A DNA stretch of 64,000 nt. It comes from Enterobacter cloacae complex sp. R_G8 (GTDB taxonomy: Bacteria; Pseudomonadota; Gammaproteobacteria; Enterobacterales; Enterobacteriaceae). Below the pieces are notes generated by a model that worked only from the letters and a program-made list of their open reading frames with translations, did no database searches and was not told where the DNA came from. Positions 11,556 through 23,915 of the stretch are shown piece by piece. Each line of letters begins with the position of its first letter. Position 1 is the stretch's first letter. The DNA is taken from positions 2,108,001 through 2,172,000 of the forward strand of contig NZ_CP102246.1 of NCBI RefSeq assembly GCF_024599795.1. The letters run 5' to 3'. Position numbers and translations under genes: made by a program.

Positions 11556-12116
11556 ATGGCGAACTGGCAATCCATTGACGAACTGCATGATATTTCCGCA
11601 GATTTACCGCGCTTCACCCAGGCGTTCACAGAACTTGCCACCCGTCTTGGTCTGGATATTGCGCCGCTTGAGGCCGATCACATCTCCTTGCGCTGTCATC
11701 AGAACGCCACCGCCGAGCGCTGGCGCCGTGGGTTTGAACAGTGCGGGGAACTGCTCTCTGAGAACATCATCAACGGCCGTCCTATCTGCCTGTTTAAACT
11801 GCATGAGCCGGTCTGCGTAGCGCACTGGCAATTTAGCGTTGTTGAGCTGCCGTGGCCGGGAGAGAAGCGTTACCCGCATGAAGGCTGGGAGCATATCGAA
11901 ATTGTGCTGCCTGGCGAGCCCGAAACGCTGAATGCCCGCGCGCTGGCGCTGCTGTCTGATGAGGGGCTGAGCAAGCCGGGCATCTTTGTGAAAACGAGTT
12001 CACCGAAAGGCGAGCGCGAGCGTTTACCAAACCCGACGCTGGCGGTGACTGACGGGCAGGTGACGGTGAAGTTTCACCCCTGGACGATTGAACAGATCGT
12101 TGCCAGTGAAGGGTAA
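11556..12116 (+). CDS. yecM: VOC-fold protein YecM, function unknown
   Basis: YecM belongs to a small family with the vicinal-oxygen-chelate fold; a structure exists for the E. coli protein, but no reaction is known to me. The 186-residue product (E. coli about 188) begins MANWQSIDELHDISADLPRFTQ. Residues that could bind a metal appear in ADHISLRCH, YPHEGWEHIEIVLPGEP and VKFHPWTIEQ. No signal peptide or membrane segment is visible. It is divergent from argS and followed by cutC after 78 bases. Conserved gene order supports the identification; the function remains open. Confidence 0.9.
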   Translation: MANWQSIDELHDISADLPRFTQAFTELATRLGLDIAPLEADHISLRCHQNATAERWRRGFEQCGELLSENIINGRPICLFKLHEPVCVAHWQFSVVELPWPGEKRYPHEGWEHIEIVLPGEPETLNARALALLSDEGLSKPGIFVKTSSPKGERERLPNPTLAVTDGQVTVKFHPWTIEQIVASEG

Positions 12117-12194
12117 GCGGTGTGACAACACGCGAAGACCGTCCGGGTGCGGCGTGTCATGATGGTACATTAAGCGGAATTTAAGGAGGTGTTG

Positions 12195-12938
12195 ATGGCG
12201 CTGCTGGAGATTTGTTGTTACAGCGTGGAGTGTGCCGTGACGGCGCAACAGCGGGGAGCTGACCGCATTGAACTGTGCGCGGCACCGAAAGAAGGGGGGT
12301 TAACGCCCTCGTACGGCGTGTTGAAGTCTGCCCGTCAGGCTGTCACCGTTCCGGTACACCCCATTATTCGTCCTCGTGGCGGTGATTTTTGTTACACGGC
12401 GGGCGAGTTCAGTGCCATGCTTGAAGATATCGCCCTTGTTCGCGATCTGGGATTCCCGGGGCTGGTGACGGGGCTGCTTGATGAAGCAGGCAACGTCGAT
12501 GTACCGCGTATGCGCCAGGTGATGGATGCCGCAAAGGGGATGGCAGTGACTTTTCACCGGGCCTTTGATATGTGTAAAAACCCGTTGCAAGCGTTTGATA
12601 CGCTTGCAGAACTTGGCGTAGCGCGCATTTTAACATCGGGCCAGCAGTCGTCTGCTGAAAAAGGACTGCAATTAATTACGGAACTAAAAGCACATTCCGG
12701 TGTTCCAATAATAATGGCGGGCGCGGGAGTTCGTGCCAGCAATCTGGAACTGTTTTTAAACGCCGGGGTGGAAGAGCTTCATAGCTCTGCCGGGAAATGG
12801 ATACCGTCGCCCATGCGTTATCGCAACACAGGGTTGTCTATGTCGACGGATGCTGAAGCGGATGAGTACTCACGCTACGGTGTAGAGGGAGAGTCGGTTG
12901 CGGAAATGAAATCGCTGATTGAACGTCATCACGTGTAG
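12195..12938 (+). CDS. cutC: CutC family protein
   Basis: CutC is a conserved TIM-barrel protein. It was named for copper tolerance, but in E. coli that phenotype is now attributed to the MicL small RNA made from the 3' end of the gene, so the protein's own role is unclear. The 247-residue product begins [19 protein letters not shown], with [49 protein letters not shown] and [10 protein letters not shown] chose ATG 12195, with AAGGAGG at 12183-12189 placed correctly; GTG 12189 overlaps that site. See the micL entries for its second function. Confidence 0.95.
   Translation: MALLEICCYSVECAVTAQQRGADRIELCAAPKEGGLTPSYGVLKSARQAVTVPVHPIIRPRGGDFCYTAGEFSAMLEDIALVRDLGFPGLVTGLLDEAGNVDVPRMRQVMDAAKGMAVTFHRAFDMCKNPLQAFDTLAELGVARILTSGQQSSAEKGLQLITELKAHSGVPIIMAGAGVRASNLELFLNAGVEELHSSAGKWIPSPMRYRNTGLSMSTDAEADEYSRYGVEGESVAEMKSLIERHHV
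12680..12708 (+). promoter_or_regulatory. Candidate sigma-E promoter for MicL inside cutC
   Basis: GGAACT at 12680-12685 and TCCAA at 12704-12708 resemble the sigma-E -35 (GGAACTT) and -10 (TCTRA-like) elements with acceptable spacing. Initiation near 12713 would give a transcript of about 315 nt ending at the cutC terminator, close to the roughly 307-nt primary MicL of E. coli. Confidence 0.6.
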
Positions 12939-12947
12939 CAACGTACC

Positions 12948-13027
12948 GATTTTTACCGCGCATCATGTCGCCCAATATGATGCTTGCTTGTACCAGGCCC
13001 CTGCCAATTACACAGGGGCCTTTTTTT
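12948..13027 (+). ncRNA. micL: MicL small RNA (processed form) from the cutC 3' end
   Basis: In E. coli, MicL is a sigma-E dependent, Hfq-binding RNA cut from the cutC 3' UTR to an about 80-nt form that represses the lipoprotein Lpp mRNA. Here the same place holds a single-stranded-looking segment (GCGCATCATGTCGCCC, then ATGATGCTTGCTTGTACC) followed by a strong terminator: AGGCCCCTG / CAGGGGCCT and seven Ts (12995-13027). The 5' end is set by length analogy and may be off by several bases. The primary transcript likely starts near 12713. Confidence 0.65.
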
Positions 13028-13034
13028 CTCCTTC

Positions 13035-13082
13035 ATATTTCAAGCCGCAGCTGCGTTGCCGCCTTGCTGCAACTTGAAATAT
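13035..13082. repeat. Intergenic palindromic element
   Basis: Perfect 10-base arms ATATTTCAAG and CTTGAAATAT enclose 28 bases that contain further self-complementary GCAGC/GCTGC. It has the look of a dispersed palindromic unit of enterobacteria. Only one copy was noticed in this window. Confidence 0.5.
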
Positions 13083-13107
13083 TTTGGAGAAAACCTGCGA
13101 TGAGAAG

Positions 13108-13135
13108 GCCGGGTAAGGCGCAGCCGCCACCCGGC
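13108..13135. repeat. REP-like element
   Basis: GCCGGGT-AAG-GCG-CAGC-CGC-C-ACCCGGC is a typical REP/palindromic unit, lying 8 bases before the cmoB stop. It may stabilise the cmoAB mRNA 3' end. Confidence 0.75.
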
Positions 13136-13142
13136 TAAAAGG

Positions 13143-15290
<2,148 letters not shown>

Positions 15291-15340
15291 ACAAACTCCC
15301 TGTGTTTTGGCAGATGGCGTCTCTATGATATGGCGTGATC

Positions 15341-16159
15341 TCAGAAAAGAGAAGATTGTTGTGGGATGGACGGCGCGCTGCCTACCGACGGAACCGCGGT
15401 TTGCAAGGCCTGCCAGAGTGTATCGACCAGTTCGGGGGCCTGGGCGATATCCGGCGTATGTAAGAAGAGATACGGCGTGGTGGAGTGTTCCCATTTCGCT
15501 AACGTTTGCAGCCAGACGGCGAACATCTCCTGATTTTGCTGCATATTGTCGCTGCCGATAAACCGGACCATCGGATTCTGCGCGGTTACGATGGCGTGGA
15601 CCGGTACTTTGGGCTTCTTGCGCTGGGCATCAATAATGGCTTCGTTATGCGCAATGGCGCTGTGAACAGGACGACTGTCAAGGATGACGCGGTTGACTGA
15701 GCGCTCATGCAAACCCCGGTTGAGTGCTTTCTCCACCTCACCTTTGGCAAAAAATTCAGGATGTCTCACTTCAACGCCGTAGGTAAAGTCCCGGGACAGG
15801 CCATCAAGAAATTGCCAGAGCGCGGGCAGATCGCGCGGACCAAAGGTGGCGGGAAGCTGCAGCCAGTACTGACCGATACGATTTGCCAGCGGCGACATCC
15901 GGCCAAAGAACTCTTCGGTTAAATCACCGCAATTTCGCAACGCGGCAGTATGGGAGATGGTGGCCGGAAATTTAAAGCAGAAGCGGAAATCGTCCGTGGT
16001 CTGCTCGCGCCAGCGCTCGACAATCTCTGCCCGGGGAAGGGCATACAGCGTGGTGTTGCCCTCCACGCAGTTAAAGTGCCGGGCGTACTCTTCAAGGCTG
16101 GTTATGCCAAGGCGCACCCACTTCGGGTGCGACCATTGGGGCAGGCCCACGTACATCAT
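15341..16159 (-). CDS. yecE: DUF72 protein YecE, function unknown
   Basis: YecE is a 272-residue TIM-barrel-like protein of the DUF72 family; no activity is established to my knowledge. Features seen are [17 protein letters not shown] at the N-terminus, [39 protein letters not shown] and VRFIGSDN. Length equals the E. coli protein. Its start overlaps the end of yecD by 4 bases, so yecD-yecE is an operon. In E. coli some Shiga-toxin prophages integrate in this gene; here it is intact. Confidence 0.93.
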   Translation of the reverse strand: MMYVGLPQWSHPKWVRLGITSLEEYARHFNCVEGNTTLYALPRAEIVERWREQTTDDFRFCFKFPATISHTAALRNCGDLTEEFFGRMSPLANRIGQYWLQLPATFGPRDLPALWQFLDGLSRDFTYGVEVRHPEFFAKGEVEKALNRGLHERSVNRVILDSRPVHSAIAHNEAIIDAQRKKPKVPVHAIVTAQNPMVRFIGSDNMQQNQEMFAVWLQTLAKWEHSTTPYLFLHTPDIAQAPELVDTLWQALQTAVPSVGSAPSIPQQSSLF

Positions 16160-16722
16160 AACGCGCTTAAAATCTCATCCGTGCTGCGCACGCGACCGAT
16201 ACGCGGGAAAATGTGGGTCATGCTGCCCTGGTGCTGTTCTGCGGAAGCCGCGCTGCATGCGTCTTCGACAATCACCAGGTTAAAGCCCAACTCCCAGGCA
16301 TTACGGGCGGTGGATTCCACGCCGATGTTGGTGGAGATCCCGCACAGGATAATGGTGTCGATACCGCGGCGACGCAGCTGCAGCTCCAGGTCGGTGCCGT
16401 AGAAGGCGCCCCACTGGCGTTTGGTCACTTCGATATCGCTGTCGCGTTTGCCGAGCGAGACCGGATACGTCCACCAGTTGTCCGGCAGGGCGTGCGCGGG
16501 TGCCTGGGCGTCAACCGGCTGTTTTAACGCTTCGGCAAAATCGCCCGACCACCCCACGCGCACCATGATCACCGGTGCGCCACTGGCGCGGCATTTTTCT
16601 GCCAGACGGGCGGCACGGCTGACGACTTCATCAGCGGTGTGCGGGCCACCGGCAAAGGGAAGGATCCCTTCCTGCAAATCAATCACCACCAGCGCGGTTT
16701 TGCGGGCATCAAGTGTCAGCAT
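16156..16722 (-). CDS. yecD: Isochorismatase-family hydrolase YecD
   Basis: YecD is a 188-residue cysteine hydrolase of the isochorismatase superfamily; the physiological substrate is unknown. The three catalytic positions of the family are visible: Asp in [10 protein letters not shown], Lys in [18 protein letters not shown] and Cys in [17 protein letters not shown], which also holds the usual non-proline cis-peptide region. The product is cytoplasmic, with no signal. It is the first gene of yecDE and divergent from aspS. Confidence 0.92.
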   Translation of the reverse strand: MLTLDARKTALVVIDLQEGILPFAGGPHTADEVVSRAARLAEKCRASGAPVIMVRVGWSGDFAEALKQPVDAQAPAHALPDNWWTYPVSLGKRDSDIEVTKRQWGAFYGTDLELQLRRRGIDTIILCGISTNIGVESTARNAWELGFNLVIVEDACSAASAEQHQGSMTHIFPRIGRVRSTDEILSAL

Positions 16723-16858
16723 GGTAACTCCAGTTAAATGAATCGCTTCCGTTACACCTTACGACGTTATGGCCTGTTATCGGTCGGATAATTTTGTTAA
16801 TTTTTGTGAGAATGCGCAATAAGAGCACAGCAAACGTGCGTCTGGCCGTGCTTCGCTC

Positions 16859-16887
16859 TTATCGTCCGGCGGAATTTCCAGTATAAT
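16859..16887 (+). promoter_or_regulatory. Candidate sigma-70 promoter of aspS
   Basis: A perfect -10 TATAAT at 16882-16887 has a weak -35 TTATCG at 16859-16864 with 17-base spacing. The predicted start near 16894 leaves a leader of about 90 bases before aspS. Confidence 0.55.
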
Positions 16888-16985
16888 AGCCGCCTTTTTT
16901 CATCCAGTTGTGACATACAGAAAGCTGCGACATAGTAGCCTGATACCAGGCGACATTTAGCCTGCGGCTAATTAAGGGATATCTC

Positions 16986-18758
16986 ATGCGTACAGAATAT
17001 TGCGGGCAGCTGCGTCAGTCCCACGTCGGACAGCAGGTGACCCTGTGTGGTTGGGTCAACCGTCGTCGTGATCTTGGTAGCCTTATCTTTATCGATATGC
17101 GCGACCGCGAAGGTATCGTTCAGGTGTTCTTCGATCCGGATCGCGCGGACGCGTTGAAGCTGGCTTCTGAGCTGCGTAATGAGTTCTGCATTCAGGTCAC
17201 CGGCACCGTACGTGCGCGTGACGAGAAAAACGTCAACGCAGATATGGCGACCGGTGCCATTGAGGTGCTGGCCTCCGATCTGACGATCATCAACCGTGCT
17301 GAAGCGCTGCCGCTGGACTCCAACCACGTCAACACTGAAGAAGCGCGTCTGAAATACCGCTACCTGGATCTGCGTCGCCCGGAAATGGCACAGCGCCTGA
17401 AAACCCGTGCGAAAATCACCAGCCTGGTGCGTCGCTTTATGGATGACCACGGTTTCCTCGATATCGAAACCCCGATGCTGACCAAAGCCACGCCGGAAGG
17501 CGCGCGCGATTACCTGGTGCCATCCCGCGTTCATAAAGGCAAATTCTACGCGCTGCCGCAGTCTCCACAGCTGTTCAAACAGCTGCTGATGATGTCCGGC
17601 TTCGATCGCTACTATCAGATCGTTAAATGTTTCCGTGACGAAGACCTGCGCGCTGACCGTCAGCCAGAATTTACCCAGATCGATGTGGAAACCTCCTTCA
17701 TGACCGCTGAGCAGGTGCGTGAAGTGATGGAAGCGCTGGTGCGTAGCCTGTGGAATGACGTAAAAGGCGTGGAGCTGGGCGACTTCCCCATCATGACCTT
17801 CGCCGAAGCCGAGCGTCGTTACGGCTCCGACAAACCAGACCTGCGTAACCCAATGGAGCTGGTGGACGTTGCTGACCTGGTGAAATCCGTTGAGTTTGCG
17901 GTGTTTGCCGGCCCGGCTAACGATCCGAAAGGCCGCGTAGCAGCCCTGCGTGTTCCGGGCGGTGCCGCGCTTAGCCGTAAGCAGATTGACGACTACGGCA
18001 ACTTCATCAAGATCTACGGCGCGAAAGGTCTGGCCTATATTAAAGTTACCGAGCGGGCGAAAGGTCTGGAAGGTATCACCAGCCCGGTAGCGAAGTTCCT
18101 GAATGCGGAAATCGTCGAAGCGATCCTTGAGCGCACCGGCGCGCAGGATGGCGACATGATCTTCTTCGGCGCTGACAACAAGAAAATTGTTGCCGATGCC
18201 ATGGGTGCGCTGCGTCTGAAACTGGGCAAAGATCTGAACCTGACCGACGAGAGCAAATGGGCGCCGTTGTGGGTTATCGACTTCCCGATGTTTGAAGACG
18301 ACGGTGAAGGTGGTCTGACGGCCATGCACCACCCGTTCACCTCGCCTAAAGACATGACGGCGGCAGAGCTGAAAGCGGCACCGGAAGAGGCGGTCGCGAA
18401 CGCCTACGATATGGTTATCAACGGCTACGAAGTGGGCGGTGGTTCCGTGCGTATTCACAGCGGTGACATGCAGCAGACGGTCTTTGGCATTCTGGGCATT
18501 AACGAGCAGGAGCAGCGCGAGAAATTCGGCTTCCTGCTGGATGCGCTGAAGTACGGTACGCCGCCTCACGCAGGCCTGGCATTCGGTCTCGACCGTCTGA
18601 CCATGCTGCTGACCGGTACCGACAACATCCGTGACGTTATCGCCTTCCCGAAAACCACCGCAGCGGCGTGTCTGATGACTGAAGCGCCAAGCTTCGCTAA
18701 CCCGGCCGCGCTGGCTGAGCTGGGTATCGACGTGGTGAAAAAGGAAGAGAAAAACTGA
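16986..18758 (+). CDS. aspS: Aspartyl-tRNA synthetase
   Basis: AspS charges tRNA(Asp). The 590-residue length is that of E. coli. An N-terminal OB-fold anticodon domain is followed by the class II core: motif 2 in [18 protein letters not shown], motif 3 in [13 protein letters not shown], and the bacterial GAD insertion domain in between. The ATG at 16986 follows AAGGGATATCTC. nudB starts 1 base after the stop, so aspS-nudB-yebC-ruvC are likely partly co-transcribed. Confidence 0.98.
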   Translation: MRTEYCGQLRQSHVGQQVTLCGWVNRRRDLGSLIFIDMRDREGIVQVFFDPDRADALKLASELRNEFCIQVTGTVRARDEKNVNADMATGAIEVLASDLTIINRAEALPLDSNHVNTEEARLKYRYLDLRRPEMAQRLKTRAKITSLVRRFMDDHGFLDIETPMLTKATPEGARDYLVPSRVHKGKFYALPQSPQLFKQLLMMSGFDRYYQIVKCFRDEDLRADRQPEFTQIDVETSFMTAEQVREVMEALVRSLWNDVKGVELGDFPIMTFAEAERRYGSDKPDLRNPMELVDVADLVKSVEFAVFAGPANDPKGRVAALRVPGGAALSRKQIDDYGNFIKIYGAKGLAYIKVTERAKGLEGITSPVAKFLNAEIVEAILERTGAQDGDMIFFGADNKKIVADAMGALRLKLGKDLNLTDESKWAPLWVIDFPMFEDDGEGGLTAMHHPFTSPKDMTAAELKAAPEEAVANAYDMVINGYEVGGGSVRIHSGDMQQTVFGILGINEQEQREKFGFLLDALKYGTPPHAGLAFGLDRLTMLLTGTDNIRDVIAFPKTTAAACLMTEAPSFANPAALAELGIDVVKKEEKN

Positions 18759-18759
18759 T

Positions 18760-19203
18760 ATGGCATATAAGCGTCCCGTTTCTGTTCTGGTAGTGATTTA
18801 TGCAGAAGATACGAAGCGGGTGCTGATGTTGCAGCGGCGCGACGACCCTGAATTCTGGCAGTCGGTTACCGGCAGTCTGGAAGAGGGGGAAACCGCGCCG
18901 CAGGCCGCCGCGCGTGAAGTAAAGGAAGAGGTCACCATTGACGTTGCTTGTGAGCAACTGACCCTGAAGGACTGTCAGCGCACGGTGGAGTTTGAAATTT
19001 TTAGCCATTTACGTCATCGCTATGCGCCGGGGATCGAGCGCAACACGGAATCGTGGTTCTGTCTCGCGCTTCCCCACGAACGGGAGATCGTGTTCACCGA
19101 ACATCTGACCTACCGCTGGGTGGATGCGGCGGATGCCGCCGCACTGACCAAGTCGTGGAGCAACCGGCAGGCGATTGAAGAATTTGTAATTAACGCAGCC
19201 TGA
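18760..19203 (+). CDS. nudB: Dihydroneopterin triphosphate diphosphatase NudB
   Basis: NudB removes pyrophosphate from 7,8-dihydroneopterin triphosphate, an early step of folate synthesis. The 147-residue product carries a full Nudix box: G-x5-E-x7-REVKEE in GSLEEGETAPQAAAREVKEE, roughly residues 38-60. The rest matches the E. coli protein (147-150 residues). The ATG at 18760 is one base after the aspS stop, with the ribosome site inside the aspS end (GGAAGAG). yebC follows after 27 bases. Confidence 0.96.
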   Translation: MAYKRPVSVLVVIYAEDTKRVLMLQRRDDPEFWQSVTGSLEEGETAPQAAAREVKEEVTIDVACEQLTLKDCQRTVEFEIFSHLRHRYAPGIERNTESWFCLALPHEREIVFTEHLTYRWVDAADAAALTKSWSNRQAIEEFVINAA

Positions 19204-19230
19204 AAAGGCGCGATTTTTGGAGAACTTTTT

Positions 19231-19971
19231 ATGGCAGGTCATAGTAAGTGGGCCAACACCAAACACCGCAAAGCGGCACAGGATGCCAAGCGCGGTAAGA
19301 TCTTTACCAAAATCATTCGCGAGCTGGTGACAGCAGCGCGTCTGGGCGGCGGCGATCCGGCGTCTAACCCACGTCTGCGTGCGGCGGTAGATAAAGCGCT
19401 GTCCAACAACATGACGCGTGACACCCTGAACCGTGCTATCGCACGTGGCGTGGGCGGTGACGAAGACGCGAACATGGAAACCATCATTTATGAAGGTTAC
19501 GGCCCTGGCGGTACCGCGGTAATGGTTGAATGCCTGTCCGACAACCGTAACCGTACGGTTGCAGAAGTGCGCCATGCGTTCACCAAAACCGGGGGTAACC
19601 TGGGGACTGACGGTTCCGTTGCGTACCTGTTCAGCAAAAAAGGCGTCATCTCCTTCGAGAAAGGCGACGAAGATGCCATCATGGAAGCGGCGCTGGAAGC
19701 GGGTGCGGAAGACGTAGTCACTTTCGACGATGGTGCTATCGATGTCTACACCGCGTGGGAAGAGATGGGCGCAGTACGTGATGCGCTGGAAGCGGCGGGC
19801 CTGAAAGCCGACAACGCTGAAGTCTCCATGATCCCGTCCACCAAAGCGGATATGGATGCTGAAACGGCACCAAAACTGCTGCGTCTGATCGACATGCTTG
19901 AAGACTGCGACGACGTGCAGGAAGTGTATCACAACGGTGAGATCTCTGATGAGGTTGCAGCGACTCTCTGA
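19231..19971 (+). CDS. yebC: YebC/TACO1-family protein
   Basis: YebC family proteins bind ribosomes or DNA; recent work links them to translation through proline-rich stretches, and some relatives act as regulators. The 246-residue product begins [20 protein letters not shown] and has the conserved [18 protein letters not shown] and [19 protein letters not shown], with an acidic C-terminus. Length is that of E. coli YebC. It is 31 bases upstream of the ruvC region, as in E. coli. Confidence 0.96.
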   Translation: MAGHSKWANTKHRKAAQDAKRGKIFTKIIRELVTAARLGGGDPASNPRLRAAVDKALSNNMTRDTLNRAIARGVGGDEDANMETIIYEGYGPGGTAVMVECLSDNRNRTVAEVRHAFTKTGGNLGTDGSVAYLFSKKGVISFEKGDEDAIMEAALEAGAEDVVTFDDGAIDVYTAWEEMGAVRDALEAAGLKADNAEVSMIPSTKADMDAETAPKLLRLIDMLEDCDDVQEVYHNGEISDEVAATL

Positions 19972-20005
19972 TGAGAGCGTGTAAACCGTTTACGGGAGAC
20001 GCGTG

Positions 20006-20527
20006 ATGTCGATTATCCTTGGGATTGACCCCGGCTCACGCGTCACCGGTTACGGCGTTATCCGTCAGGTTGGACGCCAGTTAACCTACCTTGGCAGTGG
20101 CTGTATTCGCACCAAAGTTGACGATTTGCCGTCGCGACTGAAGCTCATTTATGCGGGCGTGACGGAGATTATCACCCAGTTTCAGCCTGACTATTTCGCC
20201 ATCGAGCAGGTCTTTATGGCGAAAAATGCCGATTCGGCGTTAAAGCTCGGTCAGGCGCGGGGCGTGGCAATTGTTGCTGCCGTGAACCAGGATCTTCCGG
20301 TATTTGAATACGCGGCAAGACAGGTGAAGCAGACGGTGGTGGGGATTGGTAGCGCGGAGAAAAGCCAGGTGCAGCACATGGTGCGCACGCTGCTGAAACT
20401 TCCGGCGAATCCGCAGGCCGATGCCGCCGATGCGCTGGCGATTGCGATCACCCACTGTCATGTCAGCCAGAATGCGATGCAAATGAGCGAGTCGCGACTT
20501 AATCTGGCGCGAGGCAGGTTACGATAA
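20006..20527 (+). CDS. ruvC: Holliday junction endonuclease RuvC
   Basis: RuvC cuts Holliday junctions symmetrically after RuvAB branch migration. The 173-residue product has the four acidic active-site positions: Asp in [14 protein letters not shown], Glu in [12 protein letters not shown], and two Asp in [16 protein letters not shown] 20006 (MSIILGID) is preferred over GTG 20003, with GGGAG at 19994-19998. A terminator/LexA box follows, so ruvC is separated from the SOS-controlled ruvAB. yebB, which lies between ruvC and ruvA in E. coli, is absent. Confidence 0.98.
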   Translation: MSIILGIDPGSRVTGYGVIRQVGRQLTYLGSGCIRTKVDDLPSRLKLIYAGVTEIITQFQPDYFAIEQVFMAKNADSALKLGQARGVAIVAAVNQDLPVFEYAARQVKQTVVGIGSAEKSQVQHMVRTLLKLPANPQADAADALAIAITHCHVSQNAMQMSESRLNLARGRLR

Positions 20528-20536
20528 TGAGAAATC

Positions 20537-20564
20537 AGGCTGGATGTTTATCCAGCCTTTTTTT
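20537..20564 (+). terminator. Terminator after ruvC
   Basis: A 9-base perfect stem AGGCTGGAT / ATCCAGCCT with loop GTTT is followed by seven Ts. The stem contains the LexA box listed separately. Confidence 0.85.
20540..20555. promoter_or_regulatory. LexA (SOS) box for ruvAB
   Basis: CTGGATGTTTATCCAG fits the LexA pattern CTG-N10-CAG and agrees with the known SOS control of ruvAB in E. coli. It lies 54 bases before the ruvA GTG. A -10-like TATTAT follows in the AT-rich stretch after the T run. Confidence 0.85.
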
Positions 20565-20608
20565 ATTATGTCGCAAATCAATAAATTTCCAGAACGCAGG
20601 AGCGTCAC

Positions 20609-21223
20609 GTGATAGGCAGACTCAGAGGCATCATCATTGAAAAACAACCCCCGTTAGTGCTGCTGGAAGTGGGTGGCGTGGGCTATGAAGTCCATATGCC
20701 GATGACCTGCTTCTACGAGCTGCCGGACGCGGGTAAAGAGGCGATTGTCTTTACCCAGTTTGTGGTGCGTGAAGATGCTCAGCTGCTCTACGGCTTCAAC
20801 AACAAACAGGAACGCACCCTGTTCCGCGAGCTGATTAAAACCAACGGTGTCGGGCCGAAGCTGGCGCTGGCCATTCTCTCCGGTATGTCCGCCCAGCAGT
20901 TCGTGAATGCCGTTGAGCGCGAAGATCCTGCCGCGCTGATTAAGCTTCCGGGCATTGGTAAGAAAACCGCAGAGCGCCTGATTGTTGAGATGAAAGACCG
21001 CTTTAAAGGTCTGCATGGCGATCTGTTCACCCCGGCGGCCGATCTGGTTCTGACGTCTCCGGGCGCGCCTGCGTCAGATGATGATGCCGAGCAGGAAGCG
21101 GTTGCCGCGCTGGTGGCGCTGGGCTATAAACCTCAGGAGGCCAGCCGAATGGTGAGTAAAATTGCCAAACCGGATGCCAGCAGTGAAACTCTGATTCGTG
21201 AAGCGCTGCGCGCTGCATTGTGA
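20609..21223 (+). CDS. ruvA: Holliday junction branch migration protein RuvA
   Basis: RuvA binds the four-way junction as a tetramer and loads RuvB motors. The 204-residue product shows the N-terminal OB fold ([25 protein letters not shown]), helix-hairpin-helix motifs ([14 protein letters not shown] and [16 protein letters not shown]) and the C-terminal RuvB-contact domain after an acidic linker. The start is GTG at 20609 behind CAGGAG. ruvB follows 8 bases after the stop. Confidence 0.98.
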   Translation: MIGRLRGIIIEKQPPLVLLEVGGVGYEVHMPMTCFYELPDAGKEAIVFTQFVVREDAQLLYGFNNKQERTLFRELIKTNGVGPKLALAILSGMSAQQFVNAVEREDPAALIKLPGIGKKTAERLIVEMKDRFKGLHGDLFTPAADLVLTSPGAPASDDDAEQEAVAALVALGYKPQEASRMVSKIAKPDASSETLIREALRAAL

Positions 21224-21228
21224 GGTAA

Positions 21229-22242
<1,014 letters not shown>

Positions 22243-22250
22243 TGCTTAAT

Positions 22251-22291
22251 TCCCTCTCCCTGTGGAGAGGGTTAGGGTGAGGGCATCAGCG
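22251..22291. repeat. Palindromic intergenic repeat between ruvB and znuB
   Basis: CCCTCTCC...GGAGAGGG followed by GAGGGC...GCCCTC are two small hairpins of a kind common in Enterobacter intergenic regions. They may act as transcript 3' ends for both converging genes; there is no T run. Confidence 0.5.
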
Positions 22292-22300
22292 CCCTCGATG

Positions 22301-23086
22301 TCAACTTGCGGTCTTCTTCATCATACTGAAAATAAACAGCACCGCGGCACACAGCACCACTGACGGCCCCGCAGGCGTGTCATAGAGCGCCGAGAAGGTT
22401 AATCCGCCCGTGACCGCAATCATCCCGATAATCACCGCCACGCCTGCCATCTGCTCCGGCGTACGGGCAAAACGACGCGCGGTGGCCGCAGGAATAATCA
22501 GCAGCGATGTAATAATCAGCGCACCGACGAATTTCATCGCCACACCGATGGTTAATGCCGTCACCAGCATCAGCAGCAACTTCACGCGCTGCAATTTCAC
22601 CCCGTCAACAAACGCCAGATCCGGGCTGACGGTCATTGCGAGCAAATTACGCCACTGCCAGAGCAGAATTCCCAGCACCACGAGCACGCCGATGGCGATA
22701 GCGATCAGATCGTCCGGCGTCACGGCCAGCAGGTCGCCAAACAGGTAGGCCATCAGGTCAACGCGGATATTGGACATCAGGCTCACTACCACCAGACCCA
22801 GCGACAGGGCGCTGTGCGCCATGATGCCTAGTAGGGTATCAATGGCGAGGTGAGGGCGTTTTTCCAGCCAGACCAGACCGGCGGCGAGGAGCAGCGTAAC
22901 GACAATCACCGCATAGAACGGATTGACGTCCAGCAGCAAACCAAAGGCCACGCCCAGCAGAGAAGCATGGGCCAGGGTATCGCCGAAATAGGACATTCTG
23001 CGCCATACCACAAACGAACCCAGCGGACCCGCGGCGCAGGCGAGCATAATCCCGGCCAGCCAGCCGGGCAGTAACAGTTCAATCAT
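22301..23086 (-). CDS. znuB: Zinc ABC transporter membrane protein ZnuB
   Basis: ZnuB is the membrane channel of the high-affinity zinc importer ZnuABC. The 261-residue product (E. coli 261) has about eight hydrophobic segments and the ABC-3 family pattern, including [20 protein letters not shown] near the N-terminus, which contacts the ATPase. Its start overlaps the znuC end by 4 bases. It is expressed from the divergent znuC/znuA promoter region under the Zur box at 23865. Confidence 0.97.
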   Translation of the reverse strand: MIELLLPGWLAGIMLACAAGPLGSFVVWRRMSYFGDTLAHASLLGVAFGLLLDVNPFYAVIVVTLLLAAGLVWLEKRPHLAIDTLLGIMAHSALSLGLVVVSLMSNIRVDLMAYLFGDLLAVTPDDLIAIAIGVLVVLGILLWQWRNLLAMTVSPDLAFVDGVKLQRVKLLLMLVTALTIGVAMKFVGALIITSLLIIPAATARRFARTPEQMAGVAVIIGMIAVTGGLTFSALYDTPAGPSVVLCAAVLFIFSMMKKTAS

Positions 23087-23838
23087 GAGTGTCCATTTCC
23101 CCGGCGCAGGACAATTCGTCCCTGTAAATCATGGCGGTGGTTATGATGATGGCGATAAATACCCAGTTGTTCAGCCCCGCGAGGGCCAAACATAGAGATA
23201 AATTCGGGGTGCATTGACACCACTTCAGGCGTGCCGGAACAGCAGATATGATGGTTCAGACAGAGCACTTCGTCGGTTTTCGCCATCACCAGATGCAGGT
23301 CGTGGGAGACCATCAGCACTGCGCAGTTCAGTTCGTGGCGCAGCTGGTCAATTAAATCGTAAAGCGCGACCTGACCATTGACGTCCACACCCTGCGTTGG
23401 CTCATCCAGTACCAGCAGCTGAGGGCTGCTGAGCAGCGCCCGGGCAAGTAACACGCGCTGGGTTTCCCCGCCGGACAGTTTTTGCAGTGGCGCGTCCACC
23501 AGGTGGCCCGCCTGGACACGTTTCAGCGCCGGAAGAATATCGGCTTTACGCGTTCCGGGGCGCAGACGCAGGAAGCGGCTGACGGTCAGCGGCAGCGTGG
23601 CATCGAGGTGTAATTTTTGCGGGACGTAGCCGATACGCAATTTTTCTTCACGCTTGATGACACCTTCATCAGGGGCTACCAGACCCAGCACCACGCGCAC
23701 AAGGGTGGATTTACCTGCGCCGTTCGGACCGAGCAGCGTCAGAATTTTACCGGGCTTCAGATCCAGCGACACGTCAGAAAGAACGCGGCGCTGACCGAAT
23801 GAGACCGAAACATTTTCAAGAGAAACCAAAGTTGTCAT
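23083..23838 (-). CDS. znuC: Zinc ABC transporter ATPase ZnuC
   Basis: ZnuC supplies ATP energy to ZnuB. The 251-residue product has Walker [15 protein letters not shown], signature [16 protein letters not shown], Walker [15 protein letters not shown] and the H-loop [11 protein letters not shown] histidine-rich stretch near the C-terminus ([11 protein letters not shown]) may sense or bind zinc. It is the first gene of znuCB, divergent from znuA; the 77 bases between hold the Zur operator. Confidence 0.97.
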   Translation of the reverse strand: MTTLVSLENVSVSFGQRRVLSDVSLDLKPGKILTLLGPNGAGKSTLVRVVLGLVAPDEGVIKREEKLRIGYVPQKLHLDATLPLTVSRFLRLRPGTRKADILPALKRVQAGHLVDAPLQKLSGGETQRVLLARALLSSPQLLVLDEPTQGVDVNGQVALYDLIDQLRHELNCAVLMVSHDLHLVMAKTDEVLCLNHHICCSGTPEVVSMHPEFISMFGPRGAEQLGIYRHHHNHRHDLQGRIVLRRGNGHS

Positions 23839-23864
23839 GTCAATTTAAGCTTGCAGAAGTCAAC

Positions 23865-23885
23865 GAATGTTATAATATCACATTC
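23865..23885. promoter_or_regulatory. Zur operator between znuC and znuA
   Basis: A 21-base imperfect palindrome with arms GAATGT and ACATTC around TATAATATC sits in the znuCB/znuA divergent region. It is almost the same as the E. coli Zur box, so zinc-loaded Zur should repress both directions. Confidence 0.88.
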
Positions 23886-23915
23886 CACGCATTCATTACG
23901 ATGATTAGTCGCATT

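Noticed and set aside
16968..18569. Long minus-strand open frame opposite aspS
   Set aside because: Antisense shadow of a highly conserved gene.
23799..23915. Longer N-terminus for ZnuA
   Set aside because: It would cross the Zur operator and put 39 residues before a clear signal peptide.
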